Assembly (NCBI RefSeq): GCF_024298885.1
Contig: NZ_CP101166.1
Span: 2,727,149 to 2,791,148, forward strand
Origin: Haloglomus halophilum
GTDB lineage: Archaea; Halobacteriota; Halobacteria; Halobacteriales; Haloarculaceae
Length of the DNA: 64,000 bases
Direction of reading: 5' to 3'
The notes under the pieces were generated by a model, which saw only the letters and a list, made by a program, of their open reading frames with translations, searched no databases and had not been told where the DNA came from. This document shows positions 42,772 to 51,122 of the stretch, piece by piece. Position 1 is the first letter of the stretch. Every line of letters starts with the position of its first letter. The translations under genes and the position numbers were made by a program.

Positions 42772-43077
42772 ATGAGCACCTACACCGCGGCGGGTGACCG
42801 GATGGCGGCCGACGGCCGGGCGGTGGTGCTGGTGCGGAACGGGACGACCGAACCCCGGACGGCGACCGTCGTCATCGACGGCGCCGAATCGGCCACCCGA
42901 AACGCCGACCTCTCCCCCGGCGAGGTCGGCGTCGTCGCGGCCCCCGCTGCCGGACAGGTCACCGCCGCGGTCCACACGGACGAGGCCTCCGCCTCCCTCT
43001 CGTTCGACCCGGAGACGGCGTCGGGCCCGCCGCTGTTCGCCCTCCGCCCGGGTCGGGTCCTCGTCTCGCCGGAGTGA
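42772..43077 (+). CDS. Hypothetical small beta-rich protein
   Basis: A 101-residue protein not recognised as a family. The sequence alternates short strands: AVVLVRNGTTEPRTATVVID, GEVGVVAAPAAGQVTAAV and SASLSFDPE, an arrangement like a small immunoglobulin or jelly-roll sandwich, with the N-terminal Tyr/Thr stretch MSTYTAAGDRMAADGRA. No signal peptide or helix. It is divergent from hsp20, and its start lies just after an ATGGCCACAAGG...CTTACAAAACC region (42722-42745) that may contain the promoter. Base use and acidity match the neighbouring genes, so I judge it real; function is unknown. Confidence 0.6.
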   Translation: MSTYTAAGDRMAADGRAVVLVRNGTTEPRTATVVIDGAESATRNADLSPGEVGVVAAPAAGQVTAAVHTDEASASLSFDPETASGPPLFALRPGRVLVSPE

Positions 43078-43220
43078 CACGACTCCGGCCCGCGTCATCC
43101 TGGCGCCGTCCACTATATAGCCCCAATACCTCGTTTCTGCCACCCATTATGGAGATTGTACTAATAAATTAGCATTTGGGGATTTATCTCGGCCACAAAT
43201 GGGGAACTGGCAGTGTCGAG

Positions 43221-43442
43221 CTACTCACCCGTCCTCTGGAATCTGCCGAGCCCGTACTCCAAAGTGAACATGACAAGCGCCATGCTGGACGCCTGAACGA
43301 GATATAATTCCTCATCCAGCAACAGACCGACTATGAAAACGCCGAGAGCCGCACACGCGCCTAACAGCGCCGCATACCGCACTCGAGATAGGTCTTTGGC
43401 CCATCGGTCGACTCGATCGAAAAGCCGTCTCACAGAAGCCAC
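43221..43442 (-). CDS. Small two-helix membrane protein
   Basis: A 73-residue protein: a basic amphipathic start (SVRRLFDRVDRWAKDLSRVR, residues 3-22) followed by two membrane helices, about 23-42 (YAALLGACAALGVFIVGLLL) and 47-63 (LVQASSMALVMFTLEYG), and a short charged tail. The sequence is less GC-rich than most of the window, which may be natural for a membrane protein or point to recent acquisition. A competing open frame overlaps it on the same strand (43312-43533), but that one has no coherent fold. Conserved-hypothetical appearance, no function assigned. Confidence 0.6.
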   Translation of the reverse strand: MASVRRLFDRVDRWAKDLSRVRYAALLGACAALGVFIVGLLLDEELYLVQASSMALVMFTLEYGLGRFQRTGE

Positions 43443-43587
43443 GGTCTAATCGAATGTCTCTGCTCGGGAAGTAGACTTCGACAGTCTCCCGCTGGCATCT
43501 CTCGGCACCCGACTCAGCCTCCGTGTCGGTCACGCCGATACCGTCAGAGACTGTCCCTCTCGATGACGCCGAGATCGAGAGAGGCGA

Positions 43588-44034
43588 TTACTCCCCGAGC
43601 GTCACGGCCTCGTGGGCGGCGTTACGGAGCGCGTCCGACCGGCCGTGTGTTCCGGGGGCGATGGCCAGCGTCCGGCAGCCACGACGGGCCGCCAGTTCGA
43701 GAACGGGTTTGAAATCCGTATCGCGGGAGGCCACGGCCAGGACATCGCAATCACCGTCCGTGACCGCTGTGGCAGCGTCGACGGCCATCTTCACATCCAC
43801 GTCGCCGCTCGTGATGACGACCTCGTAGCCCCGTGCCTCGGCGGCCTGGATGAGCCCCGAGGAGGCCTGTTCGTCGAGGTAGACGCGGGTGATGACGGGT
43901 CGCCCCATCGCGGCGGCGGCCGCTCGTACCTCGTCGAGGTCGGTGTCGAACTCGCTGCGGAGGACGTTCGGGCCGTCGACGAACAGCGCGACGCGGTCGG
44001 TGCCGCCGCCGAACAGCCCGTCGAGGAGTCCCAT
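43588..44034 (-). CDS. NYN-domain (PIN-like) putative nuclease
   Basis: A 148-residue protein of the NYN/LabA-like family, PIN-fold RNases. ALFVDGPNVLRSE (about residues 16-28) is the first strand with the catalytic Asp and the family's DGxN motif. TRVYLDEQ, VVITSGDVDVKMAVDA (about 77-92) with the second and third acidic residues, DVLAVASRDTDFKPVLE (the SRDxDFxPL-like motif) and GCRTLAIAPG give the whole domain. Such proteins are thought to cut RNA, but the target in archaea is unknown. ATG at 44034 is selected because it starts just before the domain (MGLLDGLFGGG). Divergent from the CPA1 antiporter. Confidence 0.87.
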   Translation of the reverse strand: MGLLDGLFGGGTDRVALFVDGPNVLRSEFDTDLDEVRAAAAAMGRPVITRVYLDEQASSGLIQAAEARGYEVVITSGDVDVKMAVDAATAVTDGDCDVLAVASRDTDFKPVLELAARRGCRTLAIAPGTHGRSDALRNAAHEAVTLGE

Positions 44035-44162
44035 CGCCGTCGGATGCGGGACGGGCGGGCATAGCGCTGGCGGTCCCTCCACGGGACGGCTCGCTGCTCG
44101 CCGTGCCCATGGAACCGTCACCTTCGGTCACGCTTAACAGGCCACGGCGAGCAGCGCCGCCA

Positions 44163-46028
44163 ATGGCAGCCGCGCCCCCGTCAGCGCCGCTCGTCGCCGC
44201 CCCCGAGTTCCTGGTGCTCGTCCAGGAGAGCGGCGGTGCCGTCATCGAGGAGACGCTCATCCAGTTGCTCCCGGTGTTCATCATCGCCGCCGGGGTCGGC
44301 ATCTTCGTCGCGAAGGTCGGCCGGTTCCCCTACACCATCGCCCTGCTGCTGACGGGGTTCGGGCTGTCGATCCTCGCCACCACGACCGGGCAGTTCGGCC
44401 GGCTCATCGACATCCGGCTCTCGGACGAACTCATCTTCCTCGTCCTGCTGCCGCCGCTCCTGTTCGAGGGCGCCGCGACGACCGACCTCGAACGCCTCCG
44501 GCGCAACATCGTCCCCGTCATCGTGCTGGCCGTCGTCGGCCTCGCCATCGCCGTCGTCCTGCTTGGGGTGGCCGGGATGTACGTCTTCGGCGCGTTCGCA
44601 CCCGGGTTCACCCTGCTGCTCGCGCTGCTGTTCGCGTCGATGGCGCTCCCGACCGACCCGGTGAGCGTGCTGGCGCTGTTCGAGGAGCTGGGCGCCCCCG
44701 AGCGCCTCTCCGTCCTCGTCGAGGGGGAGAGCCTCATCAACGACGGCGTCGGCGTCGTCCTGTTCTCGACGTTCCTCGTCCTCGTCGAGGAGGGTGCGGC
44801 CACGAGCCGACTGTTCGACCCCGTCGAACTGGCACGCATCGGACTGGACGTGGCCGTCGTCTCGCTGGGCGGCCTGCTGGTCGGCTTCGCGGCGGGGTAC
44901 GCCGTCTACAGCGTGATGCGCGAACTCGACGAGCACATGACCGAGATCGTGCTCACGTTCGTTCTCGCGTACGGGTCGTTCGTGCTGGCCGAGCACTACC
45001 TCCACGTCTCCGGCGTCATCGCCACGGTCGTCGCGGGCCTGTTCATCGGGAACCGCGGCGCCGACTACGCGATGAGCCCACAGACGAAGGTCAGCATCTT
45101 CAACTCGCTGGAGACGGCGGCGTTCCTCGTCAACACGTTCATCTTCATCATGATCGGCGTGACGACACCCGTCCATACGCTCGCGACCCACGGCCGACTC
45201 ATCCTGCTGGCCATCCCGCTCGTCCTCCTCGTCCGCGCGGCCACCGTCTACCCCCTCACGACGCTCACCAACCAGTTCGTCGAGCCGAAGGTCTCGACGG
45301 CCTACAAGCACGTCCTCGTCTGGGGTGGACTCCACGGCTCCATCCCCATCGCGCTGGTGCTGGGCCTCCCGCGCGAACTCGCCTCCGGCGCGCCGTTCCC
45401 GTTGCGCGAGGAACTGCGCGCGATGGTGTTCGGCGTCGCCGCGTTCTCGCTGGTCGTCCAGGGGCTGACGATGTCGAACCTGCTCGACCGGCTCGGCGTC
45501 GTCACCCGCACCGAGGCCACCGAACTGTACGAACTCCTCATCGGGCGCGCCCGCGCGGTGGACGAGGCGCTGGAGGCCGCAGAGCGGCTCCACGCCGCCG
45601 GCGAGATTCCCGATGGCGTGTACGAGGACTTCTCCACCGAGTACGAGCGCGAGAAGTCGGCCCTGAACCGGGCCATCTCGGAGTTGCTGAGCGAGCAACC
45701 GGAACTCGCGCGCGAACAGTTGCTCGCAAGCGAGCGGCAGGTGCTCCAGCGCGAGAAGTCCGCCATCATGGACGCCATGCGCAGAGGCGTCATCAGCGAT
45801 GACGTGGGCGAGCAGCTGCTGGAGGAACTCGACCTGAAACTCGACCGCGTCCGCGACGGCGAGAGCACCGTCGCCGGCTCCGAGGAGGGGTACACGGAGT
45901 TCTGGCGCCGGCGCGCCGAGGAGTACGGCCTCGAGGCCGAACTGGCGGCCGCGGAGGCCGACGACGAGGCCCTCGAGCCGGGGCACGGCGCCGAGGCCGA
46001 CGAGGAGACCAAGGAGCCAGATGAGTGA
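44163..46028 (+). CDS. Na+/H+ antiporter of the CPA1 (NhaP) type
   Basis: A 621-residue cation:proton antiporter with about 12 membrane segments in the first 400 residues, suited to Na+ export in a high-salt cytoplasm. Typical CPA1 elements: PYTIALLLTGFG (helix 2), FLVLLPPLLFEGA (with the conserved PPLLFEG), DPVSVLALFEELGAPERLSV (TDPVS, the ion-binding Asp region) and VEGESLINDGVGVVLF (GESxxNDG). The 200-residue C-terminal cytosolic tail (about 420-621) is coiled-coil-like and acidic. The start at 44163 was preferred over an ATG at 44103, because a TATA-like GCTTAACA lies 25-32 nt before it. Divergent from the NYN gene. The function is predicted with good confidence, ion preference less so. 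Confidence 0.92.
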   Translation: MAAAPPSAPLVAAPEFLVLVQESGGAVIEETLIQLLPVFIIAAGVGIFVAKVGRFPYTIALLLTGFGLSILATTTGQFGRLIDIRLSDELIFLVLLPPLLFEGAATTDLERLRRNIVPVIVLAVVGLAIAVVLLGVAGMYVFGAFAPGFTLLLALLFASMALPTDPVSVLALFEELGAPERLSVLVEGESLINDGVGVVLFSTFLVLVEEGAATSRLFDPVELARIGLDVAVVSLGGLLVGFAAGYAVYSVMRELDEHMTEIVLTFVLAYGSFVLAEHYLHVSGVIATVVAGLFIGNRGADYAMSPQTKVSIFNSLETAAFLVNTFIFIMIGVTTPVHTLATHGRLILLAIPLVLLVRAATVYPLTTLTNQFVEPKVSTAYKHVLVWGGLHGSIPIALVLGLPRELASGAPFPLREELRAMVFGVAAFSLVVQGLTMSNLLDRLGVVTRTEATELYELLIGRARAVDEALEAAERLHAAGEIPDGVYEDFSTEYEREKSALNRAISELLSEQPELAREQLLASERQVLQREKSAIMDAMRRGVISDDVGEQLLEELDLKLDRVRDGESTVAGSEEGYTEFWRRRAEEYGLEAELAAAEADDEALEPGHGAEADEETKEPDE

Positions 46029-46034
46029 GTCCGC

Positions 46035-46883
46035 CTACGTCGCCGTGTAGCCGCCGTCGTTGAGGTAGACCGCGCCCGTGCAGTACGCCGAGGCGGGGGA
46101 GGCGAGGAACAGTGCCAGCCCCTTCAGGTCCTCCGGGTAGCCGAGTCGCCCGAGTGCGGTCTCCTGGCGCATCTGGTCCTGGATGGGCTCCATCCCGGGT
46201 GCGTCCTCGCGGAGCATCCCGCCGCCGATGCCCGTGTGGATCCAGCCCGGTGCGATGGCGTTGACGCGGATGTCCGGGCCCAGTTCGACCGCGGCCTGCT
46301 TCGTGAACTGGACGACGCCGCCCTTCGAGGCGACGTACGCCGAGAGGCCGGGCGTCTCCGTCCCCACGAGGCCGAGCACCGACGCCGTCGTGACGATACG
46401 GCCGCCGCTTCCCTCGCGGCCGTCGCCCGCTGCGGAACTGTCCTCCTTCATCGCGGCGGCGGCCTCCCGCGTGGTGAGGAAGACGCCGTCCAGGTTCACG
46501 TCCATGACCTCGCGCCAGTGCTCCAGCGACTGGCTGTGGACGGGGTTGAACATCCGGCCGATGCCGGCGTTCGCGAAGGCCACGTCGAGGCCGCCGAACG
46601 CGTCGACCGTCGCGTCGACGGCCGCGCGTACGTCGTCCTCGTCGGTCACGTCGCACGCGATTGCGCGCACGTCAGCGCCCGTCGCGTCCGCGAGGTCGGC
46701 CGCGACGCTCTCGGCGCCCTCGGCGTCGATGTCCGCAAGTATCACGTCGGCGCCGGCCTCGGCGCACGCCTCCGCGTACGCCGTCCCGATGCCGCTGGCC
46801 CCACCCGTGACGAGCACCCCGTCACCATCGAGCGAGAAGGCCTCCAGTACACCGTTCGCTGCCGGAACGTCGTCGCGTTCCAT
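46035..46883 (-). CDS. Short-chain dehydrogenase/reductase (SDR)
   Basis: A 282-residue Rossmann-fold oxidoreductase. The nucleotide-binding TGGASGIG (about residues 26-33) is the SDR TGxxxGIG motif. NAGIG follows DVAFANAGIG, and the catalytic residues are Ser in TTASVLG and Tyr/Lys in YVASKGG (YxxxK). An N-terminal extension of about 20 residues precedes the fold. Acidic Asp in DIDAEGAES, after the first beta-strand pair (VILADID), favours NAD(H) over NADP(H). The substrate is unknown. The stop is 6 bp from the CPA1 stop, convergent. It faces tetR across the operator region (46884-47003), so it may share regulation with the efflux gene. Confidence 0.9.
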   Translation of the reverse strand: MERDDVPAANGVLEAFSLDGDGVLVTGGASGIGTAYAEACAEAGADVILADIDAEGAESVAADLADATGADVRAIACDVTDEDDVRAAVDATVDAFGGLDVAFANAGIGRMFNPVHSQSLEHWREVMDVNLDGVFLTTREAAAAMKEDSSAAGDGREGSGGRIVTTASVLGLVGTETPGLSAYVASKGGVVQFTKQAAVELGPDIRVNAIAPGWIHTGIGGGMLREDAPGMEPIQDQMRQETALGRLGYPEDLKGLALFLASPASAYCTGAVYLNDGGYTAT

Positions 46884-46978
46884 ACGCCGGCCTCGGGTGC
46901 CGGGGGTTTGGTCGTTCGGCCGCGGATGTGTGGTCGGATGTCGTGTGGCAGCCCGACGAGCAGGCGTCGAAGAGCTCT

Positions 46979-46996
46979 TTACTAACTAGTTAGTAA
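46979..46996. promoter_or_regulatory. Perfect 18-bp palindrome, probable TetR operator
   Basis: TTACTAACTAGTTAGTAA is identical to its reverse complement. It ends 7 nt before the tetR GTG start at 47004 and contains the TATA-like element (TTTACTAA) expected for a leaderless message. A TetR dimer bound here would block its own transcription and that of the coupled MATE gene; the divergent SDR start is about 95 bp away. Confidence 0.8.
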
Positions 46997-47003
46997 GCTG
47001 CCT

Positions 47004-47585
47004 GTGAACGACGAGACGCAGGTCGCCATCATGGACGCGACCCGGCGCGCCCTCTGTGAACACGGCAACGCTGGACTGACCGTCCAGCGGATCGCCGACG
47101 AGTCCTCGCTGTCGACGGCGGCCATCCACTACCACTACGAGACGAAAGAGGAGCTGCTGAACGCCTTCCTCGAGCATCTGCTGGAGTCGTTCGAGGAGGA
47201 ACTGGCCTGCGAGGCCACCGACCCCCGGGAGCGGCTGCAGACGTTCCTCGATGCGGTGTTCCCCGACGAGGACCGGGACGACCGCTTCGCCGTCGCGCTC
47301 ATCGAGATCGAGGCGCAGGCCCCCTACCACGAGGCGTACCGCGACCGGCTCGCCGCCATGGACTGCCGGGTACGTGATGTCGTCGCCGACGCGGTCCGTG
47401 ACGGTGTCGACGGCGGCCAGTTCCGCGAGGCCGACCCCGAGGCGGTCGCCCGGTTCGTCGCGACGGCGATCAACGGGGCCCAGGTCAGGGATGTCGCGCT
47501 CGACGAGTCCCCGGACCGGACGCTGACGCTCATCGCGCGGCATCTGGAGCGCGAGCTCGGGTGGGCTCCGGAGGTGCTCGCGTGA
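47004..47585 (+). CDS. TetR/AcrR-family transcriptional repressor
   Basis: A 193-residue regulator. The N-terminal TetR helix-turn-helix is QVAIMDATRRALCEHGNAGL then TVQRIADESSLSTAAIHYHY (about residues 26-45) and ETKEELLNAFLEH, the usual domain of about 50 residues. The C-terminal ligand domain (60-190) is helical and acidic, with VIALIEIEAQAP-like segments and no known ligand signature. The GTG start is chosen because the 18-bp palindrome ends 7 nt before it. The stop overlaps the MATE start by 4 bp (GTGA), so repressor and pump are translationally coupled: a classic autoregulated efflux pair. The ligand is probably a toxic organic compound exported by the pump. Confidence 0.93.
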   Translation: MNDETQVAIMDATRRALCEHGNAGLTVQRIADESSLSTAAIHYHYETKEELLNAFLEHLLESFEEELACEATDPRERLQTFLDAVFPDEDRDDRFAVALIEIEAQAPYHEAYRDRLAAMDCRVRDVVADAVRDGVDGGQFREADPEAVARFVATAINGAQVRDVALDESPDRTLTLIARHLERELGWAPEVLA

Positions 47586-49102
47586 GTCTCCTCCCGGATC
47601 AGGCGGACCTCGACCTCACCGATGGGGGCATCCTGAAGCCGCTACTGGCCCTCTCGCTGCCCATCGTTCTCACGAACCTGCTGCAGACGGCGTACAACCT
47701 CGCCGACACGTTCTGGCTGGGGCAGTACTCCACGGAGGCGCTGGCGGCCATCTCCTTTGCGTTCCCGATGGTCTTCCTGCTCATCTCGCTCGGGATGGGG
47801 CTCTCGGTGGCGGGGAGCGTCCTCGTCGCCCAGCACACCGGCGCGGACGAACCGGAGGAGGCGTCGTACGCCGCCTCCCAGACGGTCACGTTCGCCTTCC
47901 TCGGGTCGGCACTGCTGGGCGGCCTGGGCTACCCGCTGGTCCGGCCGTTCCTCGGCTTCCTCGGCGCCTCGGCGGACGTCCTTCCGGGCGCGACGGCGTA
48001 CATGGAGGTCGTCTCGCTGGGGCTCCCGTTCATGTTCGGCTTCTTCGTGTTCATCGCGCTGATGCGCGGTGCCGGTGACACCATCACGCCCATGCTGGTC
48101 ATGTTCGGGACGGTCGTCCTCAACATCCTGCTGGACCCGTTCCTCATCTTCGGCTTCGAGGCCAACCCGCTGTTCGGGATGCTCGGACTCGCCGGCGTCC
48201 AGGCGGACCTGTTCGCCGCAACCGGCTTCACCGGCATCGGCGTCGAGGGGGCCGCCATCGCGACGGTGTTCTCGCGCAGCCTCGCCATGCTGGTCGGGAT
48301 GGGCATCATGCTCTCCGGCCGCAAGGGCATCCAGATCCATCTCGCGGACATGCGCCCGGACCTCGACTACCTCCGGACCCTGCTGCGCATCGGCGTCCCG
48401 GCCAGCATCGAGGGGACCGGCCGAGCGGTGTCGATCAACGCCCTGCTGCTCATCGTGGGGCTGTTCTCGACGCCCGTGGTCGCCGCCTTCGGCATCGGGA
48501 CGCGCGTGTTCTCGGTCATCTTCCTGCCCGCCGTCGCCGTCGCGCGGGGGGTCGAGACGATGACCGGGCAGAACATCGGCGCCGGCAGATACGACCGTGC
48601 GAAGCAGGCCAACTACCTCGCCGCGACCGGCCTGTTCGTCGTGCTCGGGCTGGCCGGGGTCGCCATCTTCCTGTTCCCGCGGCCCATCGTCGCCGTCTTC
48701 ACCGACGACGCTGCGGTCCTCCGAGAGGGGTCGACCTTCCTCCGTTACGTCGCGCTCTCCTTCGGCTTCATGGGTATCGTCCGGGCGTTCTCCGGTGGGT
48801 TCCGGGGCGCGGGGAAGACGATGGTCGCGGCTGCCATCGCGGTCGGCACGCTGGGTGGCGTCCGTATCCCCGTGGCCTACGTCCTCTCGCAGTTCCGGGT
48901 CGCGCTGCCGTACGTCCCCGAGGGGATGCTGTTCGGCGTCCGCGGCATCTGGGCGTCGTTCTTCGTCTCGAACGTCGTCGGCGCGGTCGTCGCGTGGCTC
49001 TGGTTCCGCCGGGGAACGTGGCGCTCGGGCGGCGCTCGCGGGGCTCCAGCCGCGGGCGCGGGGAGCGATGTCGACACCGAGGCGACGCTGTCCGACGATT
49101 GA
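47582..49102 (+). CDS. MATE-family multidrug efflux transporter
   Basis: A 506-residue cation-coupled exporter of the MATE family with 12 predicted membrane helices. The N-terminal repeat starts LLALSLPIVLTNLLQTAYNL (about residues 20-39), with DTFWLGQYSTEALAAISFAFP following. The pseudo-symmetric second half has VGLFSTPVVAAFGIGTRV, VGGVETMTGQNIGAG-like VARGVETMTGQNIGAGRYDR and IVRAFSGGFRGAGKT. The Gly/Ala-rich loops and the GQNIGAG motif are typical of archaeal and bacterial MATE (NorM/DinF-like) proteins. The GTG start overlaps tetR by 4 bp. It should be repressed by TetR and induced by its substrate. The drug or metabolite exported is unknown. Confidence 0.93.
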   Translation: MSLLPDQADLDLTDGGILKPLLALSLPIVLTNLLQTAYNLADTFWLGQYSTEALAAISFAFPMVFLLISLGMGLSVAGSVLVAQHTGADEPEEASYAASQTVTFAFLGSALLGGLGYPLVRPFLGFLGASADVLPGATAYMEVVSLGLPFMFGFFVFIALMRGAGDTITPMLVMFGTVVLNILLDPFLIFGFEANPLFGMLGLAGVQADLFAATGFTGIGVEGAAIATVFSRSLAMLVGMGIMLSGRKGIQIHLADMRPDLDYLRTLLRIGVPASIEGTGRAVSINALLLIVGLFSTPVVAAFGIGTRVFSVIFLPAVAVARGVETMTGQNIGAGRYDRAKQANYLAATGLFVVLGLAGVAIFLFPRPIVAVFTDDAAVLREGSTFLRYVALSFGFMGIVRAFSGGFRGAGKTMVAAAIAVGTLGGVRIPVAYVLSQFRVALPYVPEGMLFGVRGIWASFFVSNVVGAVVAWLWFRRGTWRSGGARGAPAAGAGSDVDTEATLSDD

Positions 49103-49156
49103 CCGGGCGCGGCCGCGAGCGGAACCGATTTCCCCCCGGGCGGTGTCGGCGGCGAT

Positions 49157-50329
49157 ATGCCGCTTCGAACGCCGCCCCTCCGTGACCTGCACGCCGACCG
49201 GGGCGCGAAGTTCACCGAGTTCGGCGGGTGGGACATGCCCGTCGAGTTCGGCTCCATCAGGACCGAACACGAGGCCGTCCGCCAGTCGGCCGGGCTGTTC
49301 GACGTCTCGCATATGGGCGAGGTCGTCGTCAGCGGCCCCGACGCGGCCGCGCTCGTCGACCGCCTCGTCACCAACGACGTGGCCGCCCTCGGTCCCGGTG
49401 AGGCCGTCTACGCCGCCATCACCGACGCCGAGGGCGTCATGCACGACGACACCGTCGTCTACCGGCTCCCAGAGGACGAGACGGGCCGCGCGACCGGCGA
49501 GGCGCCGGCGTACCTGTTCGTGCCGAACGCCGGCCACGACGAGTGGGCCCACGAGCGCTGGTGTGACCACCGCGACGAGTGGGGCATGGAGGCGACCGTC
49601 GAGAACGTCACCGACGACTGGGCGATGTTCGCCCTGCAGGGCCCCGACGCCGAGGCCCACCTCCGGAACGTTGCGGCCGGCGACTCGCCCGACCTCGGCC
49701 GGTTCGAGATGACCGGCGACGCGGTCGCGGGCGTCGACTGCCTGGTCGCCCGCACCGGCTACACCGGCGAGGACGGCTTCGAACTTCTGGTCCCGTGGGG
49801 CGAGGCCGAGATCGTCTGGGCCGCGCTCACGGAATCCGGGACGGACGAGGACGGTGACGCGGAGGGGGCGGAGGATGCGGATGCAGCGGGCGTCCAGCCC
49901 TGCGGCCTCGGCGCGCGCGACACGCTCCGTATCGAGGCCGGTTTCCTCCTCGCGGGACAGGACTTCCACCCCGAGGACGAGCCGCACAACCCGTACGAGG
50001 CCGGTATCGGCTTCGTCGTGAAACTCGACACCGAGTTCGTGGGGCGGGATGCACTGGAGCAGGTGGAAGCCGAGGGCGTCGACGAGACGTTCGTCGGCTT
50101 CCGACTCGTCGAACGTGGCGTCCCGCGCAACGGCTACGACATCACCAACACGGACGGCAAGGTCATCGGCACGGTCACCTCGGGAACGATGAGCCCGACG
50201 CTGGACGAACCGGTCGGGATGGGCTACGTGCCCGTCGATTACGCCGACCCCGGGACGACGGTGCGGGTCGTCGTCCGCGGCCAGCAGAAGAAGGCGCGGG
50301 TGCAGACGCTGCCGTTCCTCGACGACTGA
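49157..50329 (+). CDS. gcvT: Glycine cleavage system T protein (aminomethyltransferase)
   Basis: A 390-residue enzyme that transfers the aminomethyl carbon from lipoyl H protein to tetrahydrofolate or, in archaea, an H4-pterin analogue. It begins MPLRTPPLRDLHADRGAKFT, EFGGWDMPVEF and QSAGLFDVSHMGEVVVSGPDA, which contain the folate-site segments. FALQGPDAE, CLVARTGYTGEDGFELLVP and ARDTLRIEAGFLLAGQDF are GcvT motifs; the Asp before TLRLE-like TLRIE is part of the active site. An acidic insert (about residues 230-250, ESGTDEDGDAEGAEDADA) is salt-adapted decoration. It opens the glycine cleavage cluster: gcvH, gcvPA and gcvPB follow on the same strand, interrupted by repeat fragment D. Confidence 0.95.
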   Translation: MPLRTPPLRDLHADRGAKFTEFGGWDMPVEFGSIRTEHEAVRQSAGLFDVSHMGEVVVSGPDAAALVDRLVTNDVAALGPGEAVYAAITDAEGVMHDDTVVYRLPEDETGRATGEAPAYLFVPNAGHDEWAHERWCDHRDEWGMEATVENVTDDWAMFALQGPDAEAHLRNVAAGDSPDLGRFEMTGDAVAGVDCLVARTGYTGEDGFELLVPWGEAEIVWAALTESGTDEDGDAEGAEDADAAGVQPCGLGARDTLRIEAGFLLAGQDFHPEDEPHNPYEAGIGFVVKLDTEFVGRDALEQVEAEGVDETFVGFRLVERGVPRNGYDITNTDGKVIGTVTSGTMSPTLDEPVGMGYVPVDYADPGTTVRVVVRGQQKKARVQTLPFLDD

Positions 50330-50456
50330 GCTGCGAATAGGTGTCGAAGGGAACCCACTGTCGTACTATCCACGAAATTATCAACATATTTCGACTTTTG
50401 GACATATGTTGTGTCTTCCACCTCTTCCACGCTTTCGCGTCCGCTGTCAGTCGAGC
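50330..50456. other. AT-rich tract after the gcvT stop
   Basis: A stretch including AAATTATCAACATATTTCG at 50377-50395 sits between the gcvT stop and repeat fragment D. It may hold the gcvT transcript end or a separate promoter for gcvH. I find no evidence of a riboswitch in it. Confidence 0.4.
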
Positions 50457-50514
50457 GGGTGAGGGCTTCGGTGGTGGTTCTGCGGTCGGGGATGTCGTGC
50501 GAGGGCTTCGGCAG
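50457..50514. repeat. Solo terminal modules of the repeat family, locus D
   Basis: Two copies of the terminal box, GAGGGCTTCGGTGGTGGTTC at 50461-50480 and GAGGGCTTCGGCAGCGGTCC at 50501-50520, spaced 40 nt apart, with the linked motif GGTTCTGCGGTCG between them. The body of the repeat (arms and core) is missing, so this is a fragment or a minimal unit. It separates gcvT from gcvH. Confidence 0.6.
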
Positions 50515-50608
50515 CGGTCCCAGCGGGGTCGCGTACAGAGACGGGCCACACCAATCCACCCCCCTGCCGAACCACAGCCTACATGACCCAACCGCCCAAC
50601 CCCCGCGT

Positions 50609-50992
50609 ATGAGCTTCGAGGTGCCCGAGGACTGCCGGTATCTGGAGACCCACGAGTGGGTCCGGCTGGAGGATGGACGTGCCCGTGTCGGCATCTCCGA
50701 CTTCGCGCAGGACGAACTGGGCGACGTGGTGTTCGTCGAACTCCCCGGCGAGGGCGACAGCGTCGAACAGGATGATGACTTCGGCGTCATCGAGTCCATC
50801 AAGGCCGTCTCGGACCTGTACGCGCCCGTCTCCGGGACCGTCGCGGCGACCAACGAGCGGCTCGTCGACGAGCCGGAACTCGTCAACGAGGACCCGTTCG
50901 GCGACGGCTGGATGCTGGAGCTGGAGGACATCGACGAGAGCGAACTCGACGCCCTGCTCCCGCCCGAGGCGTACCGCGAGCAGATCGAGTAG
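50609..50992 (+). CDS. gcvH: Glycine cleavage system H protein
   Basis: A 127-residue lipoyl carrier protein. [20 protein letters not shown] (about residues 11-30) is the GcvH N-terminus; [20 protein letters not shown] is the conserved strand pair. The lipoylated lysine is in [16 protein letters not shown] (ESxKA(A/V)S motif, about 58-70), and [14 protein letters not shown] (about 96-109) is the C-terminal signature. The protein shuttles the aminomethyl group between the P, T and L proteins. ATG 50609 is chosen for this N-terminus, although the frame is open further up. It lies in the glycine cleavage cluster, 130 bp before gcvPA. Confidence 0.95.
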   Translation: MSFEVPEDCRYLETHEWVRLEDGRARVGISDFAQDELGDVVFVELPGEGDSVEQDDDFGVIESIKAVSDLYAPVSGTVAATNERLVDEPELVNEDPFGDGWMLELEDIDESELDALLPPEAYREQIE

Positions 50993-51122
50993 CGGCCCGG
51001 CGTCGGCCTGAACGCGCGCGGTCACGCCACCGGCCGAACCGAAGGGGTTGTTATCGCCGGACCGTAATCCCGGACAACCCGATGTTCACGCCGCCAATCG
51101 ACCCGGAGCCGGGGGCCGACCG

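Noticed and set aside
43312..43533. A 73-codon open frame overlapping the small two-helix membrane protein
   Set aside because: It shares DNA with the other frame, has no coherent fold or helix, and a mixture of Arg, Cys and Ser unlike genes nearby.
47642..49987. Open frame of about 780 codons on the minus strand opposite the MATE and gcvT genes
   Set aside because: Spans two unrelated conserved genes in antisense, with low-complexity Asp/Glu/Arg sequence typical of reversed high-GC coding DNA.
50330..50608. Glycine riboswitch upstream of gcvH
   Set aside because: No conserved glycine-aptamer core could be drawn, the region is partly repeat-family DNA, and glycine riboswitches are essentially bacterial.
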